NCBI RefSeq assembly: GCF_000250675.2
Contig: NC_018681.1
Coordinates: forward strand, 5,580,001-5,644,000
Source: Nocardia brasiliensis ATCC 700358
Lineage (GTDB): Bacteria; Actinomycetota; Actinomycetes; Mycobacteriales; Mycobacteriaceae
Direction of reading: 5' to 3'
Length of the DNA: 64,000 nt
Positions 16,652-25,411 of the stretch are shown here, piece by piece. The first letter of the stretch is position 1. Each line of letters begins with the position of its first letter. Position numbers and translations under genes: made by a program. Under the pieces are notes generated by a model, which was not told the DNA's origin, made no database searches, and saw only the letters and a list, made by a program, of their open reading frames with translations.

Positions 16652-17491
16652 TCAGAGGTGGCCTAGACCCAATCCGAGTAGGTTGATCCAGCTGGAGTGC
16701 GGGCAAGTGGTGGAGTATTTGACTTGGTTCAAATCCACTGCGTAGGCACGCAGAGTGTCAGTGATCAGGCCCGCGAGCTTCTGTATGTCCGTTTGGTTAG
16801 GCTTTTCGTGTACCGCGAACCAGGTGTCGTCGTGCGCGGTCTGCCATCCGAGGGAGCCGAGGACTTGGCGGTCCAAGTGGTGCGGTTGCGATGCGACGGC
16901 GCTGATGGTCCCTGGTTCGACGAGAACCTGAATGCTTCGTGCGTCGCCGCGTACGGGGGTGAGCAGGATAGACATTCGGGTGTCGAGGATCGTGAGATCG
17001 GACTCGAGCGTGTGCAGGGTCTCGGTGGCCCACTGCTGGAAGGTTTTCCAGTCCGGTGCCCCTACCCCGCCCGGGGAGTAGCCATTCCACATCCCGCCGT
17101 TGTCGAACTCGGCGACCCAGATACCGACCTCGGCAACGACGTGGTCGCGGTCGCCCCACTCACACGCCTGATACTCCGTGTTCTCGGTTTCGTCCTTGGG
17201 CAGCAACGACAGTCGAACACCCCAACTGTGGTGTTCGAGCTGGATCAAGGAATCAGATATCTGCCACCGGTACCATGGACCAGCGCCGCCGAACAGGTGC
17301 TGAGGGCCCAGCACGTCGAAGGCGATCTGCCGTGCATTCCTGAACACTTGCACGAGTTCACCGGTCTCCGACCCAGCCGCAAGTTTGATGGAGCGGGGTT
17401 GTTCTCCGCCACCGGGCCGTTGCGTCAGATCGCCGAATTCCTGTACAGCACTGTTGATCTCCATGTCTCCGAGCCGCACAGTCACCCCCAT
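16652..17491 (-). CDS. unknown protein with possible TY-Chap (secretion-chaperone-like) C-terminus
   Basis: A 279-residue soluble protein. The C-terminal ~80 residues, with LGSLGWQTAHDDTWFAVHEK then LAGLITDTLRAYAV, follow the strand-turn-helix layout of actinobacterial TY-Chap/YbjN-like domains. The N-terminal half is rich in Trp and Gly (WVAEFDNGGMWNGYSPGG) and unassigned. AGGGTGA precedes ATG 17491. It ends against the lipoprotein region and lies 25 bp from the end of the monooxygenase gene. Domain call is tentative. Confidence 0.55.
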   Translation of the reverse strand: MGVTVRLGDMEINSAVQEFGDLTQRPGGGEQPRSIKLAAGSETGELVQVFRNARQIAFDVLGPQHLFGGAGPWYRWQISDSLIQLEHHSWGVRLSLLPKDETENTEYQACEWGDRDHVVAEVGIWVAEFDNGGMWNGYSPGGVGAPDWKTFQQWATETLHTLESDLTILDTRMSILLTPVRGDARSIQVLVEPGTISAVASQPHHLDRQVLGSLGWQTAHDDTWFAVHEKPNQTDIQKLAGLITDTLRAYAVDLNQVKYSTTCPHSSWINLLGLGLGHL

Positions 17492-17516
17492 TCACCCTAT
17501 TTCTTCTCGGCAGGCT

Positions 17517-19112
17517 TCATGAAGTTTCACCGTAGCCGCCTGCTAGGTCGACACCGAACTGCTCATAATGTCGAGCCCACCACAGATACGCGGAGCGCCG
17601 CGAGGTTGGAGTGGCCAGGCTACTCGCGGCCAAGGGTTCCCGGCCGACCGGCACCGGCTCAAACCAGGAGGCTGGTGAGCCGCTGAGGGCGCGGCCGTAG
17701 GAGCGGATCGTGCCTGGCCACGGGTTGGTGATCCGGCCGCCGACGTGGCGGTACCAACTCGGGGTCGAAGGCCACACTGTTCGCGCCAGCGCCTGGTCGA
17801 GGCGCTGCTGCGATTCGGCCATCGCGGTGGGCGTGACGTCGATCGCCGCGGCGTTGATCGCTTGCCGCCACCGCAGGCTGCGAAGAATCATCCCGATCTC
17901 GTGCTCTTTCATCGCCGGGTTGCTACCGGCCGGTGAGAATCCGTTAGGGCCGGCGATCACGAACAGGTTCGGATACCCCGGGACCGCGACACCGAAGTGG
18001 GCGGTGGCGCCGGATTGCCAGTCGTGGTGCAACAGGCGGCCACGGCGCCCTTGCACAGTCACTGAAGCCAGGAACTCGGTTGCCCGGAACCCTGTGGCGT
18101 AGATGATGGTGTCGGCGTGGTGGTTTCGGCTGTCGCCGGTCTGGATGCTGTTGCTGGTGATCGTGGTGATCGGTGCGGTGATGAGCTCGACATTGGGCCG
18201 GGTCAGGGCCTGGTAGTAGTGGCTGTCGAAGATGATCCGTTTGCCGCCGATGGGATAGTCCGGGGTCAGATCAGCGCGCAGCTCAGGGTCTGTCACGCGG
18301 TGTTCGAGGTATCGGCGCGCGGCTGATTCGATGAGCCGGGCTGACCAGCCGCGGCGCATGACCGGTGCCAGCATCGTGTCGGCACCGACGGCGAGCGCGC
18401 CCCGGTAGAGCTGGTGTGCGCCGGGCAGCCGCAGCAGGGTTCGGGTCACCGGCCCGAACTGCAGCGCGGGTTTCGGCAGAACCCAGTGTGGTGTGCGTTG
18501 GAAGACCCGCACACGTTTGGCGGTGGCGGCGAGGACGGGAAGTAGCTGTGCTGCGCTGGAGCCGGTGCCGATGATCGCGACCTCGCGGCCGTGGAGGTTG
18601 TGGTGGTGGTTCCAGCGTGCGGTGTGGAAAGCCGGCCCGGTGAATTCGTGTCGGCATGGGATGTCGGGGATGTTGGGGCGGTGTAGTTGGCCGAGCGCGA
18701 AAACCACGGTGCGGGTGATCAGGTGGTGTCCGGATGTGGTGGCCAGCCACCAGCTTCCGGTGGTGTCGAGGTAGGTGGCGTCGCTAAGTTCGGTGTTGAA
18801 TCGCAGGTGCGGTAGCAGTCCGTGCTCGGCGGCCACAGTGTGTAGGTACGCCAGGATGTCGCGTTGGCCGGGATAGCGCACGGTGTGGCTGCGGTAGGGA
18901 GCGAACGAGAACGAATACAGGTGGGCGGGGACGTCCCAGTTGCAGCCGGGGTAGGTGTTGTCTCGCCAGACCCCGCCGAGTTGGCTGGCCTTTTCCAGAA
19001 TGGCGAAGTCGTGGATGCCGGCCTTCTCGAGTGCGACGCCCATACCGATGCCGCCGAATCCGGCGCCGACAACGACCACCTCGTAGTGCGGTATCCGCGC
19101 CTTTCCTCGCAC
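17517..19112 (-). CDS. flavin-dependent (Baeyer-Villiger-type) monooxygenase, start region frameshifted
   Basis: A 531-residue class B flavoprotein. GAGFGGIGMGVALEKAG binds FAD, FTGPAFHTARW matches the FxGxxxHxxxW Baeyer-Villiger fingerprint, and VAIIGTGSSAAQLLP is the NADPH site. IIYATGF is the conserved ATG motif. It would oxygenate a ketone or heteroatom substrate. The only start in this frame is GTG 19112, with no ribosome site. In the neighbouring frame ATG 19191 has GAGGAG eight bases upstream and overlaps the stop of the MBL-fold gene, so a single-base shift near 19,090-19,112 probably separates start and body. Confidence 0.82.
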   Translation of the reverse strand: MRGKARIPHYEVVVVGAGFGGIGMGVALEKAGIHDFAILEKASQLGGVWRDNTYPGCNWDVPAHLYSFSFAPYRSHTVRYPGQRDILAYLHTVAAEHGLLPHLRFNTELSDATYLDTTGSWWLATTSGHHLITRTVVFALGQLHRPNIPDIPCRHEFTGPAFHTARWNHHHNLHGREVAIIGTGSSAAQLLPVLAATAKRVRVFQRTPHWVLPKPALQFGPVTRTLLRLPGAHQLYRGALAVGADTMLAPVMRRGWSARLIESAARRYLEHRVTDPELRADLTPDYPIGGKRIIFDSHYYQALTRPNVELITAPITTITSNSIQTGDSRNHHADTIIYATGFRATEFLASVTVQGRRGRLLHHDWQSGATAHFGVAVPGYPNLFVIAGPNGFSPAGSNPAMKEHEIGMILRSLRWRQAINAAAIDVTPTAMAESQQRLDQALARTVWPSTPSWYRHVGGRITNPWPGTIRSYGRALSGSPASWFEPVPVGREPLAASSLATPTSRRSAYLWWARHYEQFGVDLAGGYGETS

Positions 19113-19191
19113 GGGCGACGCCGAAGGCGCGGTCGGTGTGTCCGTGCACGGAGGGTGTGGCGGACGCCGCCGTTTCTGCGGTGGTGGTCAT
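19113..19191 (-). other. displaced translation start of the monooxygenase
   Basis: ATG 19191 (GAGGAG eight bases before it) opens MTTTAETAASATPSVHGH in a different frame from the monooxygenase body, then runs into arginine-rich nonsense. It overlaps the upstream gene's TGA as ATGA. This is best read as the true N-terminus, cut off by a frameshift or a sequencing error. Confidence 0.55.
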
Positions 19192-20072
19192 GGGTGTGCT
19201 CCTCGTGTGCCGGTGACCCATTGGTGGCCGTGGGGGGTGTGGGTGACGTGGCCGAGTTGGACGTTGGCGAAGTGGATGCCGAATCCGAGGGTGTCCTCGC
19301 GGGTGAGTTCGGCGATGAGGTGGCGTGCGGTGGTGACGGATCTGTCGGGGTCGTCGTCGGCGGCGGTGGTCAGGTGGGGGTGGCTGATCTGCAGGGGTGT
19401 GGTCATCGCGTCGCCGAACGCGATGAGGCGGCGGCCGTTGGGTGCGCTGATCTGGTAGCTGGTGTGACCGAGGGTGTGTCCGGGGGTGGCCAGGGCTTGC
19501 ACGCCGGGCAGGATGGTCGCACCGTCGGTGACGGTATGGACGTGGGCGGCAAAGGCTTCCAGCATGTGCGGTGCGGTGCCGTCGGTGGCGGCGAGTTCAC
19601 GGTGAGCCCATTCGACGGTCCCGACAACGACTTCGGCGTGCGCGAACGCGGGCCGGGTGTCGCCGGGTACGTTGTGCCAGAGCCATCCCAGGTGGTCCAG
19701 GTGCAGGTGCGTGAGTGCGATCAGGTCGATGTCGCCGGGTGTCTTGTCCACCGTGGCGAGGCTTTCGAGCAGGTGTCCGCCGCGGATGAGCCCGAACGGG
19801 GTCGGCAGCGCCAGCGGCCCGAATCCGGCGTCGATGAGCATGGTGTGGTCGTCGACTTCGACGAGCAGGGCGCCGACGCTGGCGACGAGGTAGCCGTCGG
19901 GGTTGAGCAGGTGGGAGTGGTCGATCCAGTGCTGGGCGTACGATCCGGGCAGCCAGGCGCGCGGTTGCAGCAGCGCCACCCCGTCGGGCAGATAGGTGAT
20001 CCGGCATCGCGGGCTGAGCTGGTGACCGAAAAGGGTTGCGGCGGTATTGAATCGGGCCGTAGTGGTGGTCAT
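19188..20072 (-). CDS. MBL-fold metallo-hydrolase (lactonase-like)
   Basis: Start at ATG 20072 (GAGAAGGA upstream) gives 294 residues. The zinc-binding motif THLHLDHLGW is the HxHxDH signature; GHTLGHTSYQI and FGDAMTTP supply further metal ligands. Cap segments resemble quorum-quenching lactonases and related hydrolases rather than beta-lactamases. Its stop overlaps the monooxygenase ATG at 19191, so the two form an operon; an oxygenase that makes lactones followed by a lactone hydrolase would be a coherent pair (inference). Confidence 0.85.
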   Translation of the reverse strand: MTTTTARFNTAATLFGHQLSPRCRITYLPDGVALLQPRAWLPGSYAQHWIDHSHLLNPDGYLVASVGALLVEVDDHTMLIDAGFGPLALPTPFGLIRGGHLLESLATVDKTPGDIDLIALTHLHLDHLGWLWHNVPGDTRPAFAHAEVVVGTVEWAHRELAATDGTAPHMLEAFAAHVHTVTDGATILPGVQALATPGHTLGHTSYQISAPNGRRLIAFGDAMTTPLQISHPHLTTAADDDPDRSVTTARHLIAELTREDTLGFGIHFANVQLGHVTHTPHGHQWVTGTRGAHP

Positions 20073-20245
20073 CGTGTTCCTTCTCGCAGGGGTTTCGGGT
20101 GCGCCGGGGTCGACGCGGGCGGGTGATGTACGGGCGTCGGGGCCGAGGCGGCGGAGACCGTGCTGCGGCCCGGGCTGGTCCCGGCTGTGCGCACGTGGGG
20201 GTGGGTTCATGCTCGGCCCGCACCGGCCTGTCGGGTCCGGTCAGG

Positions 20246-20632
20246 CTAGAGGTCCTCGGTGTGGGGTCGCAGCCAGTGATCGGAGAACGTGGCGGTGGCC
20301 GCGGTCGCGGCGGCGGCTTTCTCGGCTTCGGCCGGGGTGCAGCGCCCCAGGCCGCACGCGGTGGCGACGGCGTAGGCGGGCCGGTTCGCGGCTCGTTCGA
20401 ACAGGCGCAGGTTGTAGTCGGTGTAATCGTCTGTGCGGTGCGTGAATTCGAAGGCGTCGGTGCGTGTGCGCAGGTCGCGCAGGTAGGCGATGATCCAATC
20501 GGGGTCCAGGTCGCATGGCAGCGCGGTCAAGGGTTGGCCGTCGGTGCGGTCGAGGATCCATTCCATTGCCTGGCGCGAGTGGCCTGCCAGGGGTGTGGGC
20601 AGGCTGCCGAGGAAGTGGATGTGCCGTTTCAT
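20246..20632 (-). CDS. unknown 128-residue protein
   Basis: Start ATG 20632 has AAAGGA nine bases upstream. The N-terminus, KRHIHFLGSLPTPLAGHS then AMEWILDRTDGQPLTALPCD and DWIIAYL, recalls the start of actinobacterial UROD/MetE-like proteins, where 'GSLP' is followed by 'LPDGE' and 'WI'. Here the acidic DGE is missing and the protein is much shorter than that fold needs, so function is not claimed. It is the last gene of the long minus-strand series that contains the secretion genes. Confidence 0.5.
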   Translation of the reverse strand: MKRHIHFLGSLPTPLAGHSRQAMEWILDRTDGQPLTALPCDLDPDWIIAYLRDLRTRTDAFEFTHRTDDYTDYNLRLFERAANRPAYAVATACGLGRCTPAEAEKAAAATAATATFSDHWLRPHTEDL

Positions 20633-20713
20633 CAGAGGTGTCCTTTCGAGTCGGGTGCCGCGGGGACGGCCAGTAACCCGGATTCCGTCGAATTTGGTTG
20701 CCGTGCAACTGGT

Positions 20714-21676
20714 TCAGGGATCGAGGTCGAGGTCGGGATCCGGCGGTGCGGGAGACACGGTGTCGACCGGATCGGTGTCGACAGCCACCGATTCCGGGTG
20801 GGGTGCCTCGGGCAGGGTGGCGGCGGCAAGGGCGGTGTCGATGTCGAGACCGGTGGCGGGTTCGGACAGCATGAGGTCGCGGTAGTCGCGGGCCAGGCTC
20901 AGGTGCAGTGCGTCGCGGGCGCGCTCGATCAACGTCGACGGGTCCGGCGGCTGGACATGGCCCGCGTCGGTGGTGGTGTCGAGTGCGGGGTGGGCGCGGC
21001 GGAGTTGTTTGAGTGAGCGCCGCACGCTCGCGGCGATCGAGGGTGAGGCGTGGTCGTAGAAGACCGCGTCGAGGTCGGGCAGGCTGTAGCGCACGTACTC
21101 GGCGAGGTGGCCGGCCAGCCGTTGGTCGTCGATGGTGAAGAGGTGCGCGCGCGAGCGCTGGCCCAGTTCTATCGCGTCTGCGGTGAAGAGAGCTCGTGTT
21201 CGGAGCGCACGCAGGTTTCTGCGGAATTGGTCCGCGGCGGTCGGGTCGGGTTCGGCGGTGCCGGCTGGTGTGGTGAGCAGGTGTTCGCGGGTGACGAACA
21301 GCGCGGCCATTTCGGTCATCTGGGCGATGTCCTCGCGTGTCTGGTGCCGGCGGCCTGTGCTGGGGCGCAGCGGCGCGCGGGGCAGCCGATGGTGGGTGGT
21401 CCACGGCTGGCCGGTCTGTCCTAGTCTGCGGGCGTGGGCGATCCAGGTATCGGGGATTCCGGTGGCGCGGGCGCGGATCTCGGTCATGTCGCGCGCGCGG
21501 TCGAGCCCGCGCAGATCCTCGAGTGCCGCGCTCACCGTTGCCGGAGTGGTCTTTTCGTCGACGACTCGCAGCAGGTGGCTCGCGCGGGCGGCGAGACCAT
21601 GGATCTCAGCGAGTAGCTGCCCGTGCTCGGGTGATAGGTCTCCGACCCGTGTGCGCGCTGGTTCGGGTGTGCTCAT
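20714..21676 (-). CDS. member A of the helical secretion-locus family
   Basis: 320 residues, almost all helical. Motif 1 is at 71-92 (ATGIPDTWIAHARRLGQTGQ, then PW). Motif 2 comprises TEMAAL at 121-126 and FRRNLRALRTRALFTADA at 151-168; the LW element seen in relatives is replaced by LF near 180. A long acidic, proline-rich tail ends in DLDLDP. ATG 21676 overlaps the stop of member B (CCATGA). No catalytic motif is visible. I recognise no published family; the relationship to members B-H is by shared motif order. Confidence 0.62.
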   Translation of the reverse strand: MSTPEPARTRVGDLSPEHGQLLAEIHGLAARASHLLRVVDEKTTPATVSAALEDLRGLDRARDMTEIRARATGIPDTWIAHARRLGQTGQPWTTHHRLPRAPLRPSTGRRHQTREDIAQMTEMAALFVTREHLLTTPAGTAEPDPTAADQFRRNLRALRTRALFTADAIELGQRSRAHLFTIDDQRLAGHLAEYVRYSLPDLDAVFYDHASPSIAASVRRSLKQLRRAHPALDTTTDAGHVQPPDPSTLIERARDALHLSLARDYRDLMLSEPATGLDIDTALAAATLPEAPHPESVAVDTDPVDTVSPAPPDPDLDLDP

Positions 21677-22617
21677 GGCTCTGGCCCATCGACAGCGGAG
21701 CTGAACCTCGGCAGGGGTATCACTGGGTCGGCTTCTGAGCCGGGGTATGTCGGTTGCGCCTGCTCGGCGGCGCTGAATAGTAGTGCGCTCATGGGCGTTT
21801 CCAGACCGGGGACACCGTCCGATTCGGGCGAGGCCGCGGTGAGGGCGCGCTCGATGACCTCACCAGGGGTGGCGTGGCTGGATGGTTGTGGTGGCGCGGA
21901 CGCTAGGACGGTGCCGATCGCGGCAGCGAGTTCCGGCGCCGACGGGAAGGCCTCGCTGCTATCGGTGCGGATCCCAGCGACGTGTAAGGCGTGCGTTTGG
22001 CGCAGGTAGTCGCGGGTGTCGCTGCGGGCGGCCACGGTCCAGTAATCGGTGACCGCCTCGGGTGAGAGCCCTTCGATCGCTTGCGCACCGGCGATCGCCC
22101 AGTCGGAGGTGGTGCCCCACAGCTGTTCGCCGACCTCGCGGTCGAGGCCGAGCAGATTAGCGACCCTGGTCGTGCGTGCCCGCAACACGCGCAGATTGCG
22201 TTCCATGTCCTGCGACACGCGCCTGTGCAGGCCCGGGTTGATGATGCGCAACGACACGTCCAGGGCGGTCCACTGTTGCAGGCGTGCGACATCGGCCGTG
22301 AGTTTTCCCAGGACGTGGTCCCAGTTGAGGGCTTCCGGTTCGGGCAGGTACTGGTGTGTGCGCCAGCTGAACCCGGCGTGGCCGCGGTCGTGGGCATGGG
22401 CGATCCACTTCAGTGGCACACCGCCCGCGGCCGCGACGGTCTCCAGTGCGTCACGGTGCAGCGCCGCCTCGTGATAGCTATCGACCCATTCCAGCGCCGG
22501 CGCCTCACCGGTACGGTCATGGCGGGTGGCCTCGGCCTCGACCATCGCGGCCAGCCGGACCGAATGGTTTTGGATCGACTCGAGCACACACTGTTGTGCG
22601 GGGGTCGGGGTTTTCAT
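21673..22617 (-). CDS. member B of the helical secretion-locus family
   Basis: Start ATG 22617 overlaps the DUF4913 gene's stop (ATGA); the frame upstream is non-coding. 314 residues. Motif 1 at 64-85 is AGGVPLKWIAHAHDRGHAGF with SW following. ARLQQWTAL at 111-119 and NLRVLRARTTRVANLLGL at 141-158 with QLWG at 165-168 give the full motif 2. The C-terminus is VDGPEP. It is the member closest in sequence to A, its downstream neighbour, suggesting a tandem duplication. Confidence 0.65.
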   Translation of the reverse strand: MKTPTPAQQCVLESIQNHSVRLAAMVEAEATRHDRTGEAPALEWVDSYHEAALHRDALETVAAAGGVPLKWIAHAHDRGHAGFSWRTHQYLPEPEALNWDHVLGKLTADVARLQQWTALDVSLRIINPGLHRRVSQDMERNLRVLRARTTRVANLLGLDREVGEQLWGTTSDWAIAGAQAIEGLSPEAVTDYWTVAARSDTRDYLRQTHALHVAGIRTDSSEAFPSAPELAAAIGTVLASAPPQPSSHATPGEVIERALTAASPESDGVPGLETPMSALLFSAAEQAQPTYPGSEADPVIPLPRFSSAVDGPEP

Positions 22618-23498
22618 GAGTCCCCCACCGCGGGCAAGCCCTGGCCGAGGGCACGGAAATCGGGTCCGAAGCCGAGGCGGTGGGCGCGTGTGCGTGCCCC
22701 GTGGGGCCCGAACCAGGCGGTGGGGATCGGTGCGGTGGGTAGCCCGGGGCATTCGACATGTGCCTCGGGGGTGCAGCGGTGCAGGGGTCCTTTGGCGGCG
22801 TCGAGCACCTCACGCAGGTGCGGGTCGATGTGGCGCACGAACAGCGTGCTCATCGCGCTGGGGTCCTCGGCACGCACCGCGGCCTCGAACACCCGATGGG
22901 TGGCGGCGAATCGGATCGCCACGCCACGGTGGCGCCACCACTGCCGGCACCAGCTGTATTGGCCTTCGCGGTTGTTGGCCGCGACCCGCACCGAGGTCAC
23001 CGGCAGCAACCAGTCCTGCACGAAGTCGCGGTAGTGCCGAAACACCGGCGGCTTCTTCTGCTGCTTATCATCCGCCGACACCGAAGCCACGACGGGTGCG
23101 GGTGCGGGGCCGAACCAGCCGTCGGGGACGGGGTCGAACGGCAGAGCGGGTGTGCTCACGTGGTTGGTGCGGGTGCAGCGGTACAGGGGTCCGTTGGCGG
23201 CGTCGAGGATCCACCGGAAATGTGGGTCGAGGTGGGAGAGCAGGAAAGTCGACAGGCTCGTCGCCGAGCGCGAACGACGCTGAGCTTCGAACGCCGAGTG
23301 CAGGTGCGCGATGCGCACCGCCACCGCTCGGTGCTCCCACCACTGCCGGCACCAAGTGTAGGTCTGCTCGCGATTCGCCTCTGCCAGGCGGACATTCACG
23401 AACGGCAGCAGCCACTTGTCGGCGAAATCGGTGAAATGCACGAACGACGGTGCCGCCGACTGTCTCGGCGTACCGCCGGCAGAGGCCGCGGTGGTCAT
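22614..23498 (-). CDS. tandem DUF4913 protein
   Basis: Starting at ATG 23498, which overlaps the stop of the coupling ATPase gene, it encodes 294 residues with two copies of one domain, roughly 20-130 and 155-270. Each has a WLLP element, TWCRQWWEHRAV or SWCRQWWRHRGV, an arginine-rich helix, and HLDPHFRWILDA/HIDPHLREVLDA, followed by GPL(Y/H)RCT. This is the DUF4913 pattern, common on actinobacterial conjugative elements and usually present once per protein. The conserved Trp, Cys and His suggest a structural or DNA-adjacent role; none is proven. Confidence 0.8.
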   Translation of the reverse strand: MTTAASAGGTPRQSAAPSFVHFTDFADKWLLPFVNVRLAEANREQTYTWCRQWWEHRAVAVRIAHLHSAFEAQRRSRSATSLSTFLLSHLDPHFRWILDAANGPLYRCTRTNHVSTPALPFDPVPDGWFGPAPAPVVASVSADDKQQKKPPVFRHYRDFVQDWLLPVTSVRVAANNREGQYSWCRQWWRHRGVAIRFAATHRVFEAAVRAEDPSAMSTLFVRHIDPHLREVLDAAKGPLHRCTPEAHVECPGLPTAPIPTAWFGPHGARTRAHRLGFGPDFRALGQGLPAVGDS

Positions 23499-25366
23499 GA
23501 CCGCTCCCCTTCCTGACCGGGTTCGCCTGTGGCGGTCGGCAGTTCGAGCGGGTCGGAGGTTTTGGCGAATCGGGCCAGGGAGGCTTCGACCAGGGGCGCG
23601 TATTCGGTGTGCTGCCACCAGATCTTGCGGACCACGACGGGCCCGTAGCCGGGAAGCCGCACCAGCGCGCGGTCTTTGGGCAGGGCTGCCAGCATGGAGA
23701 TGTCGAGGATGGGTTCGGGTCGCCAGGTGCGGGTGCGGTTGACACCACCGGCGCCGTGGCTGCGGGAACGCTCGGCCACATCGTGCTGACCGGCCATGGC
23801 AACCCAGTGCTCGAGATAGTCGACCGCGGCGATACCGCCGCCGTAGACCTCGATCGACTGAGCACGCATCGTTTTCAGACCACTGGGGCCCCAGAGGTCT
23901 TCGCCTTGCTCGATGGTCTGCAGGATCGTGATCAGCACGATGCCGCTGCCACCGGCGTAGGTGTAATACGACGGCAGCTCCGCGATCCGCGCGCAGTTGG
24001 CGGCCTCGTCGAGGACCCCGAGCAGCGGCACCCGCAACCGCCCGTCCGGGCGCAGACGCGCGGCAGCGAGCCCGGCCTCGAGGATCTGCCCGACCAGCGC
24101 CGAAGTCAGCGGGGTCGCGCTGTCGGCACCGGCCATCGACAGCGGATACAACGTGTCGGTCGATCCCACGAACTCCGCGGGTGTGAACTCCGGCAGATCA
24201 TGGGTCCGCTCCCCCGCGCTCCGGTCGAGCACGATCTTCTGGCCGCCGCGTGTGCCTTCGGCGACTTCCCGCACCCGCAACTGCTGGCGTCGCGGCGGCG
24301 TGACGAGCTGGGCGTAATTCTCATCCGAGAGCACGTTGAGATACCTTCTGGCCATGTCGTAGAGCCCGTCGCGTTGGCGGGCATACAGGGCCTGGGATTC
24401 CACGATCCGTTCGGCTTGGCGGTGATGTCCGTAGTGGCGCAGGATCAGCGCCGGGGTCAGGTCCTGGTCGCGGCCGAGCCATTCGGCCACATGCAAAAGG
24501 TCGCCGCGCGCGCACGCAGCGGCGTACAGGTACAGGCTCAGCAGCTCCTGGGCGCCGCCATCGAAGTAGGAGTCGACCCGGGCATTGGCCGCCTGGCTTG
24601 CCGAGGCCGTTGCCCCGGAGACGAAGAAGGACGCCAACTTTCGTGCCGCGGGAAGACTTTCCACCTGGGCCAGCAGGTCGACCCAGAACCCGCACGACGG
24701 CCGCCCGAGCACCCCTTGCAAATCGCACAGCCATATCCGGCCACGCTTCTCGCGCCCATACACGGTGTGCCGGTACAGATCCGGGCGGATCGAGGTCGCG
24801 ATACACGGACCCCACGCCGACAACACCGCGGCGATGGCCCACGCCATGGTCTTGCCCGTGCGTGCTCCAGCGGTGAGGGTCACACACATCTCCGCGGGCA
24901 CGAACAGCTCAAGGTTGCTGATCACGGTCCGACCCAACGGCGGACCCTTGAAGGCCTGGATCTCCGCGGGGGCATCGCACAGGAGCCGTTTGTTGGCGAT
25001 CGCGTTGTCCTGTGCGCGCGCCAACCGGATCTCGCGCGGACGTTGCATCGTGCGCGCGGCGGCATCGATCTCGCGGCCCCCCTGCGCTTGTCGCCAGCCC
25101 ACCCACGCCAGTGGCCCCGCGACGGCACCGAGGCCGACGGCGACGACGCTGGATTGCCACGGCCAGGTCCGCGTGCCGGCGGCGACTGCGAGCAACGCGG
25201 CGACCGGGTGCCCGCCCGCCGGCACACCCGCCCACCAACAGCCCACCCGCAATGCCGCCCAGATCCCCAGCACCACAACGACCAAAGCCGCGAACACCAG
25301 CAGCAGCGCGGTTTCCTCTCCGATCCCGCGTTTGGTGCGACGCCGCGATTCCCGGGTAGCGATCAT
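23495..25366 (-). CDS. VirD4/TraG-type coupling ATPase
   Basis: 623 residues. Hydrophobic segments at ~18-40 and ~55-92 anchor it in the membrane. Walker A is TAGARTGKTMAW near 165-176 and Walker B is LLGVLDEAANCA near 448-459, the usual 'DEa/f' of coupling proteins; a TraG-like LITILQTIEQGEDLWG segment follows. It would bring DNA or protein substrate to the secretion channel. It overlaps the DUF4913 gene downstream. Walker spacing (~280 residues) fits type IV coupling proteins rather than FtsK/TraB translocases. Confidence 0.87.
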   Translation of the reverse strand: MIATRESRRRTKRGIGEETALLLVFAALVVVVLGIWAALRVGCWWAGVPAGGHPVAALLAVAAGTRTWPWQSSVVAVGLGAVAGPLAWVGWRQAQGGREIDAAARTMQRPREIRLARAQDNAIANKRLLCDAPAEIQAFKGPPLGRTVISNLELFVPAEMCVTLTAGARTGKTMAWAIAAVLSAWGPCIATSIRPDLYRHTVYGREKRGRIWLCDLQGVLGRPSCGFWVDLLAQVESLPAARKLASFFVSGATASASQAANARVDSYFDGGAQELLSLYLYAAACARGDLLHVAEWLGRDQDLTPALILRHYGHHRQAERIVESQALYARQRDGLYDMARRYLNVLSDENYAQLVTPPRRQQLRVREVAEGTRGGQKIVLDRSAGERTHDLPEFTPAEFVGSTDTLYPLSMAGADSATPLTSALVGQILEAGLAAARLRPDGRLRVPLLGVLDEAANCARIAELPSYYTYAGGSGIVLITILQTIEQGEDLWGPSGLKTMRAQSIEVYGGGIAAVDYLEHWVAMAGQHDVAERSRSHGAGGVNRTRTWRPEPILDISMLAALPKDRALVRLPGYGPVVVRKIWWQHTEYAPLVEASLARFAKTSDPLELPTATGEPGQEGERS

Positions 25367-25411
25367 GATCAGTCCTTTCCGACAGGTGAGAGTTGTTGTT
25401 GCGCAGGGTTT

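Noticed and set aside
20241..21404. 387-codon minus-strand frame
   Set aside because: Pro/Arg/His-rich composition typical of an out-of-frame read of high-GC genes; it overlaps member A and the 20246-20632 gene.
22081..23034. long plus-strand frame opposite DUF4913 and member B
   Set aside because: Mirror of minus-strand coding with no start signal; typical GC-rich shadow.
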